Assembly (NCBI RefSeq): GCF_014650655.1
Contig: NZ_BMVJ01000023.1
Location: 65,481 to 112,637, forward strand
Reading direction: 5' to 3'
DNA: 47,157 nucleotides
Source: Streptomyces anandii JCM 4720
GTDB lineage: Bacteria; Actinomycetota; Actinomycetes; Streptomycetales; Streptomycetaceae
Shown: positions 17,986 to 26,400 of the stretch, one piece after another
Numbering within the stretch: the first letter of the stretch is position 1
Layout: each line of letters begins with the position of its first letter
The notes under the pieces: model-generated
What the model was told of the DNA's origin: nothing
The model's input: only the letters and a program-made list of their open reading frames with translations
Database searches by the model: none
Position numbers and translations under genes: made by a program

Positions 17986-18058
17986 CGGGCCGCCGCCCGG
18001 CCGCATCCCCCCGCTTCACGTACCACCCATGGGCCAACTGATGAGGAGACGCCCGCAC

Positions 18059-19039
18059 ATGACCTGGCTGATCACCGGCGGCGCCGGCTACATCGGATCG
18101 CACGTCGTCCGCGCGATGACCGAGGCGGGCGAGAGGGCGGTGGTGTACGACGACCTGTCCTCCGGAATCGCCGAGCGCGTGCCGGACGGGGTCCCGCTGG
18201 TCGTGGGCTCCACGCTGGACGGCGACCTGGTGGCCAAGGCGCTGGCCGAGCACGACGTCACCGGGGTCGTGCACCTCGCGGCCAAGAAGCAGGTCGGCGA
18301 GTCGGTGGACCTGCCGCTGCACTACTACCGGGAGAACGTCGAGGGCCTGCGCGTCCTGCTGGAGGCGGTGACGGCGGCCGAGGTCGGCGCGTTCGTGTTC
18401 TCCTCCTCGGCGGCCGTGTACGGCATGCCGGACGTGGACCTGGTCACGGAGGAGACCCCGTGCGCGCCGATGTCGCCGTACGGCGAGACCAAGCTGGCCG
18501 GCGAGTGGCTGGTCCGTGCGACGGGCCGGGCGACGGGCCTGGCCACGGCGTCGCTGCGCTACTTCAACGTGGCGGGCGCCGCGACCCCCGAGCTGGCGGA
18601 CGTCGGCGTGTTCAACCTGGTCCCGATGGTCTTCGAGAAGCTGACGGAGAACGCGCCGCCGCGCATCTTCGGCGACGACTACCCCACGCCCGACGGCACC
18701 TGCATCCGCGACTACATCCACGTGGTGGACCTCGCCGAGGCCCACGTGGCCACCGCCCGCGCCCTGCTGGCCACCCCCGGGCTCGACCTGACCCTGAACA
18801 TCGGGCGCGGCGAGGGCGTCTCGGTACGCGAGATGATCGACACGATCAACGCGGTCACCGGCTACGACCGGCCCCCGACGGTCACCCCGCGCCGCCCCGG
18901 CGACCCGGCCCGGGTCGTCGCCTCGGCCGACCGTATCGCCACCGAACTGGGCTGGAAGGCCAAGCACGACGTCAACGACATGATCACCTCGGCCTGGCAG
19001 GGCTGGGTCCGCCGCCACCCGGAGGCGGCCCGCGACTGA
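18059..19039 (+). CDS. galE: UDP-glucose 4-epimerase
   Basis: This 326-residue short-chain dehydrogenase-type epimerase interconverts UDP-glucose and UDP-galactose (or the N-acetyl forms). The NAD-binding GGAGYIGSH is at residues 7-15. The catalytic SSSAAVYG Ser and the Tyr/Lys pair SPYGETK are present. GTCIRDYIHVVDLAEAHV and a C-terminal GWKAKHDVNDM are typical GalE features. GAGGAGA at 18043-18049 fixes the ATG at 18059. Its position after the GT2 gene suggests it supplies UDP-galactose to the wall-polymer glycosyltransferases. A strong hairpin follows. Confidence 0.93.
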   Translation: MTWLITGGAGYIGSHVVRAMTEAGERAVVYDDLSSGIAERVPDGVPLVVGSTLDGDLVAKALAEHDVTGVVHLAAKKQVGESVDLPLHYYRENVEGLRVLLEAVTAAEVGAFVFSSSAAVYGMPDVDLVTEETPCAPMSPYGETKLAGEWLVRATGRATGLATASLRYFNVAGAATPELADVGVFNLVPMVFEKLTENAPPRIFGDDYPTPDGTCIRDYIHVVDLAEAHVATARALLATPGLDLTLNIGRGEGVSVREMIDTINAVTGYDRPPTVTPRRPGDPARVVASADRIATELGWKAKHDVNDMITSAWQGWVRRHPEAARD

Positions 19040-19073
19040 CCGGGCCGCACGGCCACCCGGCCGCACCTCCCGC

Positions 19074-19103
19074 CCGCGGGGCCCGCTTCGGCGGGCCCCG
19101 CGG
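19074..19103. terminator. Bidirectional terminator between galE and tetR
   Basis: A perfect 13-bp stem (CCGCGGGGCCCGC/GCGGGCCCCGCGG) closes on a TTCG tetraloop at 19087-19090. It lies between the convergent galE and TetR-family genes and can serve both. Confidence 0.9.
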
Positions 19104-19107
19104 TGTT

Positions 19108-19743
19108 TCACAGCGCCTTTATGGCCTCCGCCGTCGCGCGGGCCAGGGCGCCCAGATAGCCCTTGGGCAGCTTCGGGGAGCGGATGACGACCGCGCGCCA
19201 GTACAGCGGGCCCGAGATCAGGTCGAGGGCGAGGTCGCGGTCCAGCTCCGCGCGGATCTCGCCGCGCCCGACCGCCGCCGCCAGAATGCTGCTGGCGACG
19301 CTCTCCTGCCCGTCCCGCAGGGCCTTCTGCATGGCCTCGGCGATCTCGGGGTTGCGGGCGGCCTCGGCCTGGAGGTCGGGGATGATCTGCGAGGCCACGG
19401 GGTGGCGCAGGGCGCGCGAGGTGACCTCGTACAGCAGCCGCAGGTCGGTCTCCAGCAGGCCGGTGTCCGGCGCGGGCAGGCCTTGGACCGCGAGCGCCGA
19501 GACGACGTCGAGCACCAGGTGCAGCTTGGAGCGCCAGCGGCGGTAGACCGCCGTCTTGCCGACGCCCGCGCGGCGCGCGATCCCCTCGATGGACATGCGC
19601 GCGTATCCGACGGCCGCCAGCTCCTCGAAGACGGCGGCGCGGATGGCCTCCGTCACGTCCTCCCTCAGTACGGCGGCCCCGGCGGGGGCGCGGCGCGGAC
19701 GTGTCCGTGGCTCCTCGGCGTTCGTCGTCATGCCGTCAAGCAT
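19108..19743 (-). CDS. TetR-family transcriptional regulator
   Basis: The 211-residue protein (207 if ATG 19731 is used) has an N-terminal HTH: IRAAVFEELAAVGYARMSIEGIARRAGVGKTAVYRRW at about residues 33-70. The C-terminal ligand domain has GPLYWRAVV near residue 180. It is divergent from the ABC exporter pair, and two near-identical 26-bp repeats lie in the shared promoter region, one only 9 bp from its start codon. This suggests repression of both the exporter and itself. The ligand is unknown; an envelope-derived or exported lipid-linked molecule is one guess. Confidence 0.9.
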   Translation of the reverse strand: MLDGMTTNAEEPRTRPRRAPAGAAVLREDVTEAIRAAVFEELAAVGYARMSIEGIARRAGVGKTAVYRRWRSKLHLVLDVVSALAVQGLPAPDTGLLETDLRLLYEVTSRALRHPVASQIIPDLQAEAARNPEIAEAMQKALRDGQESVASSILAAAVGRGEIRAELDRDLALDLISGPLYWRAVVIRSPKLPKGYLGALARATAEAIKAL

Positions 19744-19751
19744 AGGCCGTT

Positions 19752-19777
19752 ACGACGAAACGGTTGCGTTCCGACGT
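19752..19777. promoter_or_regulatory. TetR operator candidate 1
   Basis: This 26-bp imperfect palindrome has arms ACGACGAAACG and CGTTCCGACGT around GTTG, 9 of 11 arm positions pairing. It lies just upstream of the tetR start and covers the likely tetR promoter. A near-identical copy is centred 48 bp away. Confidence 0.7.
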
Positions 19778-19799
19778 CGATTGGCCCTACGCTCGCGTT

Positions 19800-19825
19800 G
19801 CGACGATACGGTGCCGTTCCGACGT
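19800..19825. promoter_or_regulatory. TetR operator candidate 2 over the exporter promoter
   Basis: This second 26-bp copy (GCGACGATACG-GTGC-CGTTCCGACGT) matches copy 1 at 22 of 26 positions. It overlaps GATACG (19805-19810), a plausible -10 whose -35 would be TTGGCC at 19781-19786. Binding here would block exporter transcription. Confidence 0.68.
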
Positions 19826-19833
19826 AAGAAAAC

Positions 19834-20829
19834 GTGAAGAGAACCGTAAGGAAACGGGCGGCGGACTCGGACCCGGACGCCCGCACCCCCACCCCCCGAG
19901 CGAAAGCAGCGGATGTGAGCCAGGTCCTCCACACACCGCCCCCCGCCCCGGCCCAGGCCGAGGACGACCTCGCGGCGCTCGCCGCCCGCCACGGCCTGTC
20001 CGTCAGCGGCGCCCGGCCCTCGCTGCGCGAGTACGTCCGCCAGCTGTGGGCGCGGCGCCACTTCATCAGCGCGTTCGCCACCGCCAAGCTCACCGCGCAG
20101 TACAGCGAGGCGAAGCTCGGCCAGGTCTGGCAGGTCGCCACTCCCCTGCTGAACGCGGCGGTGTACTACTTCATCTTCGGCATCCTGCTGGGCACCAGCC
20201 GGGGCGTGTCGGACTACATCCCGTTCCTGGTGACGGGCGTGTTCGTGTGGACGTTCACCCAGAACTCGATCATGTCGGGCACCCGGGCGATCTCCGGCAA
20301 CCTCGGCCTGGTGCGCGCCCTGCACTTCCCGCGGGCCGCGCTGCCGGTCTCCTTCGCGCTCCAGCAGCTCCAGCAGCTGCTGTTCTCGATGGCCGCCCTG
20401 GTGGTGATCCTGCTCTGCTTCGGCGTGGTGCCCGGCGTGTCCTGGGTGCTGGCCTTCCCGGTGCTGCTGCTCCAGTTCGTCTTCAACGCCGGCGTCTCCA
20501 TGGTCATGGCCCGCATGGGCGCGAAGACCCCGGACATCGCCCAGCTGATGCCGTTCATCCTGCGCACCTGGATGTACGTCTCCGGCGTGATGTGGAGCAT
20601 CGACTCCACCCTCAAGCACAGCAACATGCCGCACGTGGTGAAGGTGCTGCTGGAGTCCAACCCGGCCGCCGTCTACATCGACCTGATGCGCTTCGCGCTG
20701 ATCGACAGCTTCAAGGCCCACCAGCTCCCGCACCACGTGTGGGCCTACGCGCTGGGCTGGGCGCTGCTCGCCGGCGTCGGCGGCTTCATCTACTTCTGGA
20801 AGGCTGAGGAGACGTACGGCCGTGGCTGA
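19834..20829 (+). CDS. ABC-2 exporter permease (TagG/Wzm-like)
   Basis: This is the membrane half of a polysaccharide/teichoic-acid exporter. Residues about 65-105 hold the amphipathic entry SLREYVRQLWARRHFISAFATAKLTAQYSEAKLG, and LGQVWQVATPLLNAAVYYFIFGILLG is the hallmark of TagG-type proteins. Six TM helices follow. The frame opens at GTG 19834, but the first about 27 residues are hydrophilic and weakly conserved in style, so GTG 19915 is an equally possible start; neither has a clear ribosome site. It overlaps its ATPase gene by 8 bp. It probably flips the completed lipid-linked glycopolymer to the outside. Confidence 0.88.
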   Translation: MKRTVRKRAADSDPDARTPTPRAKAADVSQVLHTPPPAPAQAEDDLAALAARHGLSVSGARPSLREYVRQLWARRHFISAFATAKLTAQYSEAKLGQVWQVATPLLNAAVYYFIFGILLGTSRGVSDYIPFLVTGVFVWTFTQNSIMSGTRAISGNLGLVRALHFPRAALPVSFALQQLQQLLFSMAALVVILLCFGVVPGVSWVLAFPVLLLQFVFNAGVSMVMARMGAKTPDIAQLMPFILRTWMYVSGVMWSIDSTLKHSNMPHVVKVLLESNPAAVYIDLMRFALIDSFKAHQLPHHVWAYALGWALLAGVGGFIYFWKAEETYGRG

Positions 20830-21631
20830 GCGAAACACCGAGGCGATCCCCACCGTCATCGCCGACAACGTCGACATCGTCTACCGGGTCAACGGCACCG
20901 GCTCCGGCAAGGGCAGCGCCACCGCCGCCCTCAACCGCATCCTGCGCCGCGAGAAGGCCGAGAAGGCGGCCGGCGTGCGCCGGGTGCACGCGGTGAAGAA
21001 GGTGTCGTTCGTCGCATACAAGGGCGAGGCGATCGGCCTGATCGGCACCAACGGCTCCGGCAAGTCCACGCTGCTCAAGGCGGTGGCGGGCCTGCTGCCG
21101 GTGGAGCACGGCAAGATCTACACCAACGGCCAGCCCTCCCTGCTCGGCGTCAACGCGGCACTGATGAACGACCTGACCGGCGAGCGCAACGTGTGGCTCG
21201 GCGGCCTGGCCATGGGCATGTCCCGGGAGCAGGTCAGGGAGCGCTACCAGGGCATCGTCGACTTCTCCGGAATCAACGACAAGGGCGACTTCATCACGCT
21301 GCCGATGCGCACGTACTCCTCCGGCATGGCGGCCCGGCTGCGGTTCTCCATCGCCGCCGCCAAGGACCACGACGTCCTGCTGATCGACGAGGCCCTGGCC
21401 ACCGGCGACCGCGCCTTCCAGAAGCGCTCGGAGGAGCGCATCCGCGAGCTGCGCGAGCGCGCGGGCACGGTGTTCCTGGTCAGCCACAACAACAAGTCCA
21501 TCCGCGACACCTGCGAGCGGGTGCTGTGGCTGGAGCGCGGAGTGCTGCGCATGGACGGCCCGACCGAGGAGGTCCTGGAGGCCTACGAGGCCTTCACCGG
21601 CGGCGCCGACAAGCCGGCCAAGAAGGCCTGA
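20822..21631 (+). CDS. ABC exporter ATP-binding protein (TagH/Wzt-like)
   Basis: The 269-residue ATPase powers the adjacent permease. Walker A is GTNGSGKST (residues 75-83), the signature motif is YSSGMAARL, and Walker B is HDVLLIDEALATGD. The switch His is in VFLVSHNNKSI. The tyrosine-containing YSSG signature and IDEALATGD are characteristic of the TagH/Wzt group that exports teichoic acids and O-antigens. There is no C-terminal carbohydrate-binding extension. An N-terminal insertion (about residues 24-55, charged) separates the first strands. GTG 20822 overlaps the permease stop by 8 bp. Confidence 0.93.
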   Translation: MAERNTEAIPTVIADNVDIVYRVNGTGSGKGSATAALNRILRREKAEKAAGVRRVHAVKKVSFVAYKGEAIGLIGTNGSGKSTLLKAVAGLLPVEHGKIYTNGQPSLLGVNAALMNDLTGERNVWLGGLAMGMSREQVRERYQGIVDFSGINDKGDFITLPMRTYSSGMAARLRFSIAAAKDHDVLLIDEALATGDRAFQKRSEERIRELRERAGTVFLVSHNNKSIRDTCERVLWLERGVLRMDGPTEEVLEAYEAFTGGADKPAKKA

Positions 21632-21666
21632 GCCGGCCTGGGCCGGCCTGAGCCGGAGGAAAGGCC

Positions 21667-23190
21667 CTAGGAAACCACGGCGTAGAGGGTCTGGCCGGCC
21701 GGTCCCCGGGCCACCGGCCTGAGGCCCGGGTCGCGGTCCGTGCGCGGCCCGTCCACGACCCAGCGCACCCGGTACGCGCGCAGGATGTCCCTGCGCACGG
21801 ACCGCGGCGTGCTCCGCGTGTAGAAGCGCTGCACCGCCGCCTCACGGCGCGACTCGTCCGGGAGGAAGAAGTCCGGGTAGCCGGGGGCGACGGTGTAGGC
21901 GCCGTAGGCGGGCACCAGCCGGGCCGGGAAGTCGCGGGTCATGACCACCTGCCCGTACTTCACGTACGGCGTGATCCAGTGGTAGCCGGTCCACGGGGCC
22001 GTGTAGTTGGCGGCGAGCACGTCCGGGAGCCGGTCACGCCCCACGGCGTAGCCGACCACCCCGGCCTGGGCCCACGCGCCGACGGCCAGCGCCGCGGCCA
22101 GCGCACAGGCCCAGCGCACCCGCGCCGCCCGCCGGCCGCTTCCCACCACCGCGAGCGCCGCGGCGAGCTGGGCCGGGATCAGGGCGGCGGGCAGTGCCCG
22201 GCCCCAGGAGTAGTGGCCGGACACGAAGCCCGCCGCGCACACCAGGGCGCCCAGCGCGAAGAACAGGACGAGCGGATCGAGCCGGTCGCGCCGCCACCGC
22301 CGGTCGAGCGCGGCCACCCCGAGCAGCGCCAGCCAGTACCGGCCGATGAACTCGGTGTAGAGCGCGCGGTGCACCTCCTCCAGGTCGCCGCCGGCCCGGA
22401 AGAGGGCGAAGAAGTCGTAGTACGGCCACAGCCACAGCAGCAGGAGGCCCAGTGCCGTGCCGGCGGCGAGTTTGCGCCACAGCGGGCGCGGCGGCCGGGC
22501 GGCGATCACCGTGGCGAGACCGCCCAGGGTGGCGACGACGCCGGTGAACTGGTGGCAGAGCAGGATCAGCGCCCACAGCGCCCCCAACCCCAGCCAGGTG
22601 CCCCACCCGGTGGGCGTGCGCAGCGCCCGGCTGAGCCACGCCCAGTGGTGGAAGGCGAGCCCGAGCGCCAGGACGCTCGGATACGACACGGTCAGCGCGA
22701 GTGAGTTCAGGCAGAGGAAGCCGCTCCAGTTGATCAGCTCGGTGCCCCACAGCAGCACCAGGCTCAGCGCGGCCAGGGCGGGCGCGGCCGGATGCCGGCT
22801 GAGCGTCCTGACGTACCGCCACACTCCGGTGACCAGCAGCCCGAGCCCGGCGAGCGCGGCCACGCGCAGGACGACGAAGACGGACAGGCCGCTGAGGCGC
22901 GCGAGACCTCCGAGGAGCAGCATCCAGGGCGAGTAGTACGGGCTCGGGACGTCGGCGTCGACGAGCGGGTCGCCCGGGTGCAGGAAGCTGTGACGCAGAC
23001 GTTCGATGGTCGCCGCGTGCATGCCGAGGTCACCGGCCCAGGGCAGCCGGACGATCACCAGGAGCAGCAGGGCGAGGATCAGCGCGGCGGCGGCCCGGGG
23101 GGCGGCGGCCCGTTTCGCGGGGGCCGGCGGCCGCGGCGCGGCTCTGCCCGCGGAGCGCGCCTCAGAGGGCGCGGCACGCAAGGGCGACAC
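21667..23190 (-). CDS. Polytopic membrane protein, possibly GT-C-type glycosyltransferase
   Basis: The 507-residue protein has a basic, Pro/Ala-rich N-terminus, then about ten to twelve TM segments. The first extracytoplasmic loop after TM1 (WAGDLGMHAATIERLRHSFLHPGDPLVDADVPSPYYSPW) contains paired Asp and His residues, as in many actinobacterial lipid-sugar-using glycosyltransferases. The C-terminal soluble tail has FFLPDESRREAAVQRFY. No family could be assigned. GTG 23190 is the first in-frame start but has no ribosome site. It is convergent with the exporter genes, which places it at the edge of the envelope locus. Confidence 0.75.
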   Translation of the reverse strand: MSPLRAAPSEARSAGRAAPRPPAPAKRAAAPRAAAALILALLLLVIVRLPWAGDLGMHAATIERLRHSFLHPGDPLVDADVPSPYYSPWMLLLGGLARLSGLSVFVVLRVAALAGLGLLVTGVWRYVRTLSRHPAAPALAALSLVLLWGTELINWSGFLCLNSLALTVSYPSVLALGLAFHHWAWLSRALRTPTGWGTWLGLGALWALILLCHQFTGVVATLGGLATVIAARPPRPLWRKLAAGTALGLLLLWLWPYYDFFALFRAGGDLEEVHRALYTEFIGRYWLALLGVAALDRRWRRDRLDPLVLFFALGALVCAAGFVSGHYSWGRALPAALIPAQLAAALAVVGSGRRAARVRWACALAAALAVGAWAQAGVVGYAVGRDRLPDVLAANYTAPWTGYHWITPYVKYGQVVMTRDFPARLVPAYGAYTVAPGYPDFFLPDESRREAAVQRFYTRSTPRSVRRDILRAYRVRWVVDGPRTDRDPGLRPVARGPAGQTLYAVVS

Positions 23191-23330
23191 AGCCGGCCAC
23201 GACGGTCGCGGCCGGTTTTCTCTCGGAGAGATTCATGGTCACGCGGCAACTTTATCCGAATGATCCCGATTAGCAGGAAAGGGTAAATTTGCCGTGTGGC
23301 GTGCTCCAGACCCGAACAAGAAGACGACGA

Positions 23331-23367
23331 GAAGGCGCCCCGGACCCTTGCGGGCCGGGGCGCCTTC
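23331..23367 (-). terminator. Terminator of the glutamate dehydrogenase gene
   Basis: A 13-bp perfect stem GAAGGCGCCCCGG/CCGGGGCGCCTTC is extended by CCC/GGG around a short loop. It lies 40 bp beyond the stop of the minus-strand dehydrogenase gene and is followed on that strand by a T-rich stretch (TTCTTGTTC). Confidence 0.88.
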
Positions 23368-23406
23368 GATCACTCGGGGCGCTCGGCGCCTGAGCTGTGA
23401 ACGGCT

Positions 23407-26400
23407 CTACGAGTGCGTGCGCAGCAGCGTGCGCATGGTCCGCATCGCCACCGACAGGTTGGCGAGGTCGAACGCGTCCGAACCGTGGATCTCCACGAGC
23501 GTGGAGCGCGCCCGGGACAGGATCGCCGCGTTCTTCTGCTCCCAGACCTTGAACCGCTGCTCCGGCGTGGAGGTGCCGTTGCCCACCGCCAGGACGTCCG
23601 CGGTCAGGCCCGCGTGCGCCGCGTACAGGTCCTCGCGGATGGAGGCGCGGGCCATGGACTGCCAGCGGTCGTTGCGCGGGAGCTCGATGATGCGGTCCAT
23701 CAGCTGGGTGATGTTCAGCCGGTCGGCGAGGTCGTAGTACACCTCGGCGACGTCCATCGGGTCCTTGTCCATGCGGTCGGCGATCGAGACGATGTCGAGC
23801 GCCGGGAAGGCGGAGGAGAACCCGGCGACGCGGGTGGCCACCTCGTCCGGGACGCCGGCGGCGGACAGCTCCTCGTAGACCTGTTCGTACCACTCCAGGT
23901 CCGCGCCCTTGAGCAGCTTCGGCAGCTGTGACCAGACCTGCTCGACCCGCTCGGAGAAGAAGTCCACCGTCTCCGACAGCTGGAGCGGCTGCGGCCGGTT
24001 GTTCAGCAGCCAGCGCGTGCCGCGTTCGACCAGACGCCGCGAGTGCAGCCGGATGCGCGTCTGGACGTCGGCCTCGACCTGGTTGTCCAGCGCCTCCACG
24101 GCGTCCCACACGGGCGCCGAGCGGAAGATCGCGCGGGCCACCGTCTGCGCCCGGACGATCTCCTCCAGCGAGGCGCCGGTCTCCTCCCGCAGCCGGTGCA
24201 GATACGTCGTACCGCCGGTGTTGACCGTGTCGTTGACCAGGACGGTCGTGGTGATCTCGCGGTGCAGCGGGTGGTTGCCGATCTGCTCGGCGAACTGCTC
24301 GCGCAGCTGCGTCGGGAAGTAGGCGTGCAGCAGTCCGCGCAGATAGGGGTCGTCCGGCAGCGAGGTGTGCAGCAGCTCCTCGGCGACCGTGATCTTCGTG
24401 TACGCCAGCAGGACGGCCGTCTCCGGGCCGGTCAGGCCGTGCCCGGCGGCGAGCCGCTCGCGGATCTGCCGGTCGGTGGGCAGGAACTCCAGCGCCCGGT
24501 CCAGATGGCCCTCGCGCACCAGGTGCTTCATGAAGCGCTGCTGGGCGTGGAGCATGTCCTTGGACTGGGCGAGCGCGTTGGCGATCGCCGTGTTCTGCGC
24601 GTAGTTGTTGCGCAGCACCAGGGCGCCGACCTCGTCGGTCATCTGGGCGAGCAGCTTGTTGCGCTGCTTGACGGTCATGTCGCCGTCCGTGACCAGGCCG
24701 TTGAGCAGGATCTTGATGTTCACCTCGTGGTCGGAGGTGTCCACGCCCGCGCTGTTGTCGATGGCGTCGGTGTTGACCTTGCCGCCGGCCTGCGCGAACT
24801 CGATCCGGCCCAGCTGGGTGCAGCCCAGGTTGCCGCCCTCACCGACCACCTTGACCCTCAGGTCGGCCCCGTCGACGCGGATGGCGTCGTTAGCCTTGTC
24901 GCCGACGTCCGCGTTGGACTCCGTGGAGGCCTTGACGTACGTACCGATGCCGCCGTTCCACAGCAGGTCCACCGGGGCCTTGAGGATGGCGCGCATCAGG
25001 TCGGCCGGGGTCAGCTTGGCGACGCCCGACTCGATGCCGAGGGCCTCGCGGATGTGCGCGTTGACCGGGATCGCCTTGGCGCTGCGCGGGAACACCCCGC
25101 CGCCCGCCGACAGCAGCGCCGTGTCGTAGTCCTCCCAGGAGGAGCGCGGCAGCTCGAACAGGCGGCGGCGCTCGGCGTAGGAGGTGGCCGCGTCCGGGTT
25201 GGGGTCGATGAAGATGTGGCGGTGGTCGAAGGCGGCGACCAGGCGGATGTGCTCGCTCAGCAGCATGCCGTTGCCGAACACGTCACCGGACATGTCGCCG
25301 ATGCCGACGACCGTGAAGTCCTGGCTCTGGGTGTCCACGCCCAGCTCGCGGAAGTGCCGCTTGACGGACTCCCAGGCGCCGCGGGCGGTGATGCCCATGC
25401 CCTTGTGGTCGTATCCGGCCGAGCCGCCGGAGGCGAAGGCGTCGCCCAGCCAGAAGTTGTACGACTCGGCGACCGCGTTGGCGATGTCGGAGAACGTCGC
25501 CGTGCCCTTGTCGGCCGCCACCACCAGGTAGGTGTCGTCGCCGTCGTGGCGCACCACGTCCTGCGGGGGCACGACCTCGCCGGCGACCATGTTGTCGGTG
25601 ATGTCGAGCAGCGCCGAGATGAACGTCTTGTAGCTGGCGACGCCCTCCGCCAGCCAGGCGTCCCGGTCCACGCTCGGGTCGGGCAGCTGCTTGGCGACGA
25701 AGCCGCCCTTGGCGCCCACCGGCACGATGACGGTGTTCTTCACCATCTGCGCCTTGACCAGGCCGAGGATCTCGGTGCGGAAGTCCTCGCGCCGGTCGGA
25801 CCAGCGCAGACCGCCGCGCGCGACCTTGCCGAACCGCAGGTGCACGCCCTCGACCCGCGGCGAGTACACCCAGATCTCGTACGCCGGGCGGGGCGCCGGC
25901 AGGTCCGGGATGGCCTGCGGGTCGAACTTCATGGAGACGTAGTCGTGCGGCCGGCCGCCCTGCGCCTCCTGGAAGAAGTTGGTGCGCAGGGTGGCCTTGA
26001 TGACGGTGAGGAAGGAACGCAGGATGCGGTCCTCGTCGAGCGAGGCGACCTGGTCGAGCGCCGCGTCGACCTCCTCCAGCAGGGCGTCCACCAGCTCGTG
26101 CCCGGCGCGCTGGCGCTCGGGCGCCATCCGCGCCTCGAACAGGTTGACCAGCAGACGGGTGGTGTGGACGTTGTTGCGGAGGGTGTCCTCCATGTAGTCC
26201 TGGCTGAAGGTGGAGCCCGCCTGGCGCAGGTACTTGGCGTAGGCGCGCAGCACCATCGCCTCGCGCCAGGTCAGCCCGGCGCTCAGCACCAGCGCGTTGA
26301 ACCCGTCGTTCTCCGCCTTGCCGGTCCAGGCGGCGGCGAAGGCGTCCTGGAACCGGTCGCGGGCGTCGTCGCCGAGGTAGTCGCCGGAGCCGGGGGCGCC

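Noticed and set aside
21633..21650. CCGGCC repeats after the exporter ATPase gene as a terminator
   Set aside because: The dyad has a 2-nt loop and short arms; it may be chance in GC-rich DNA.
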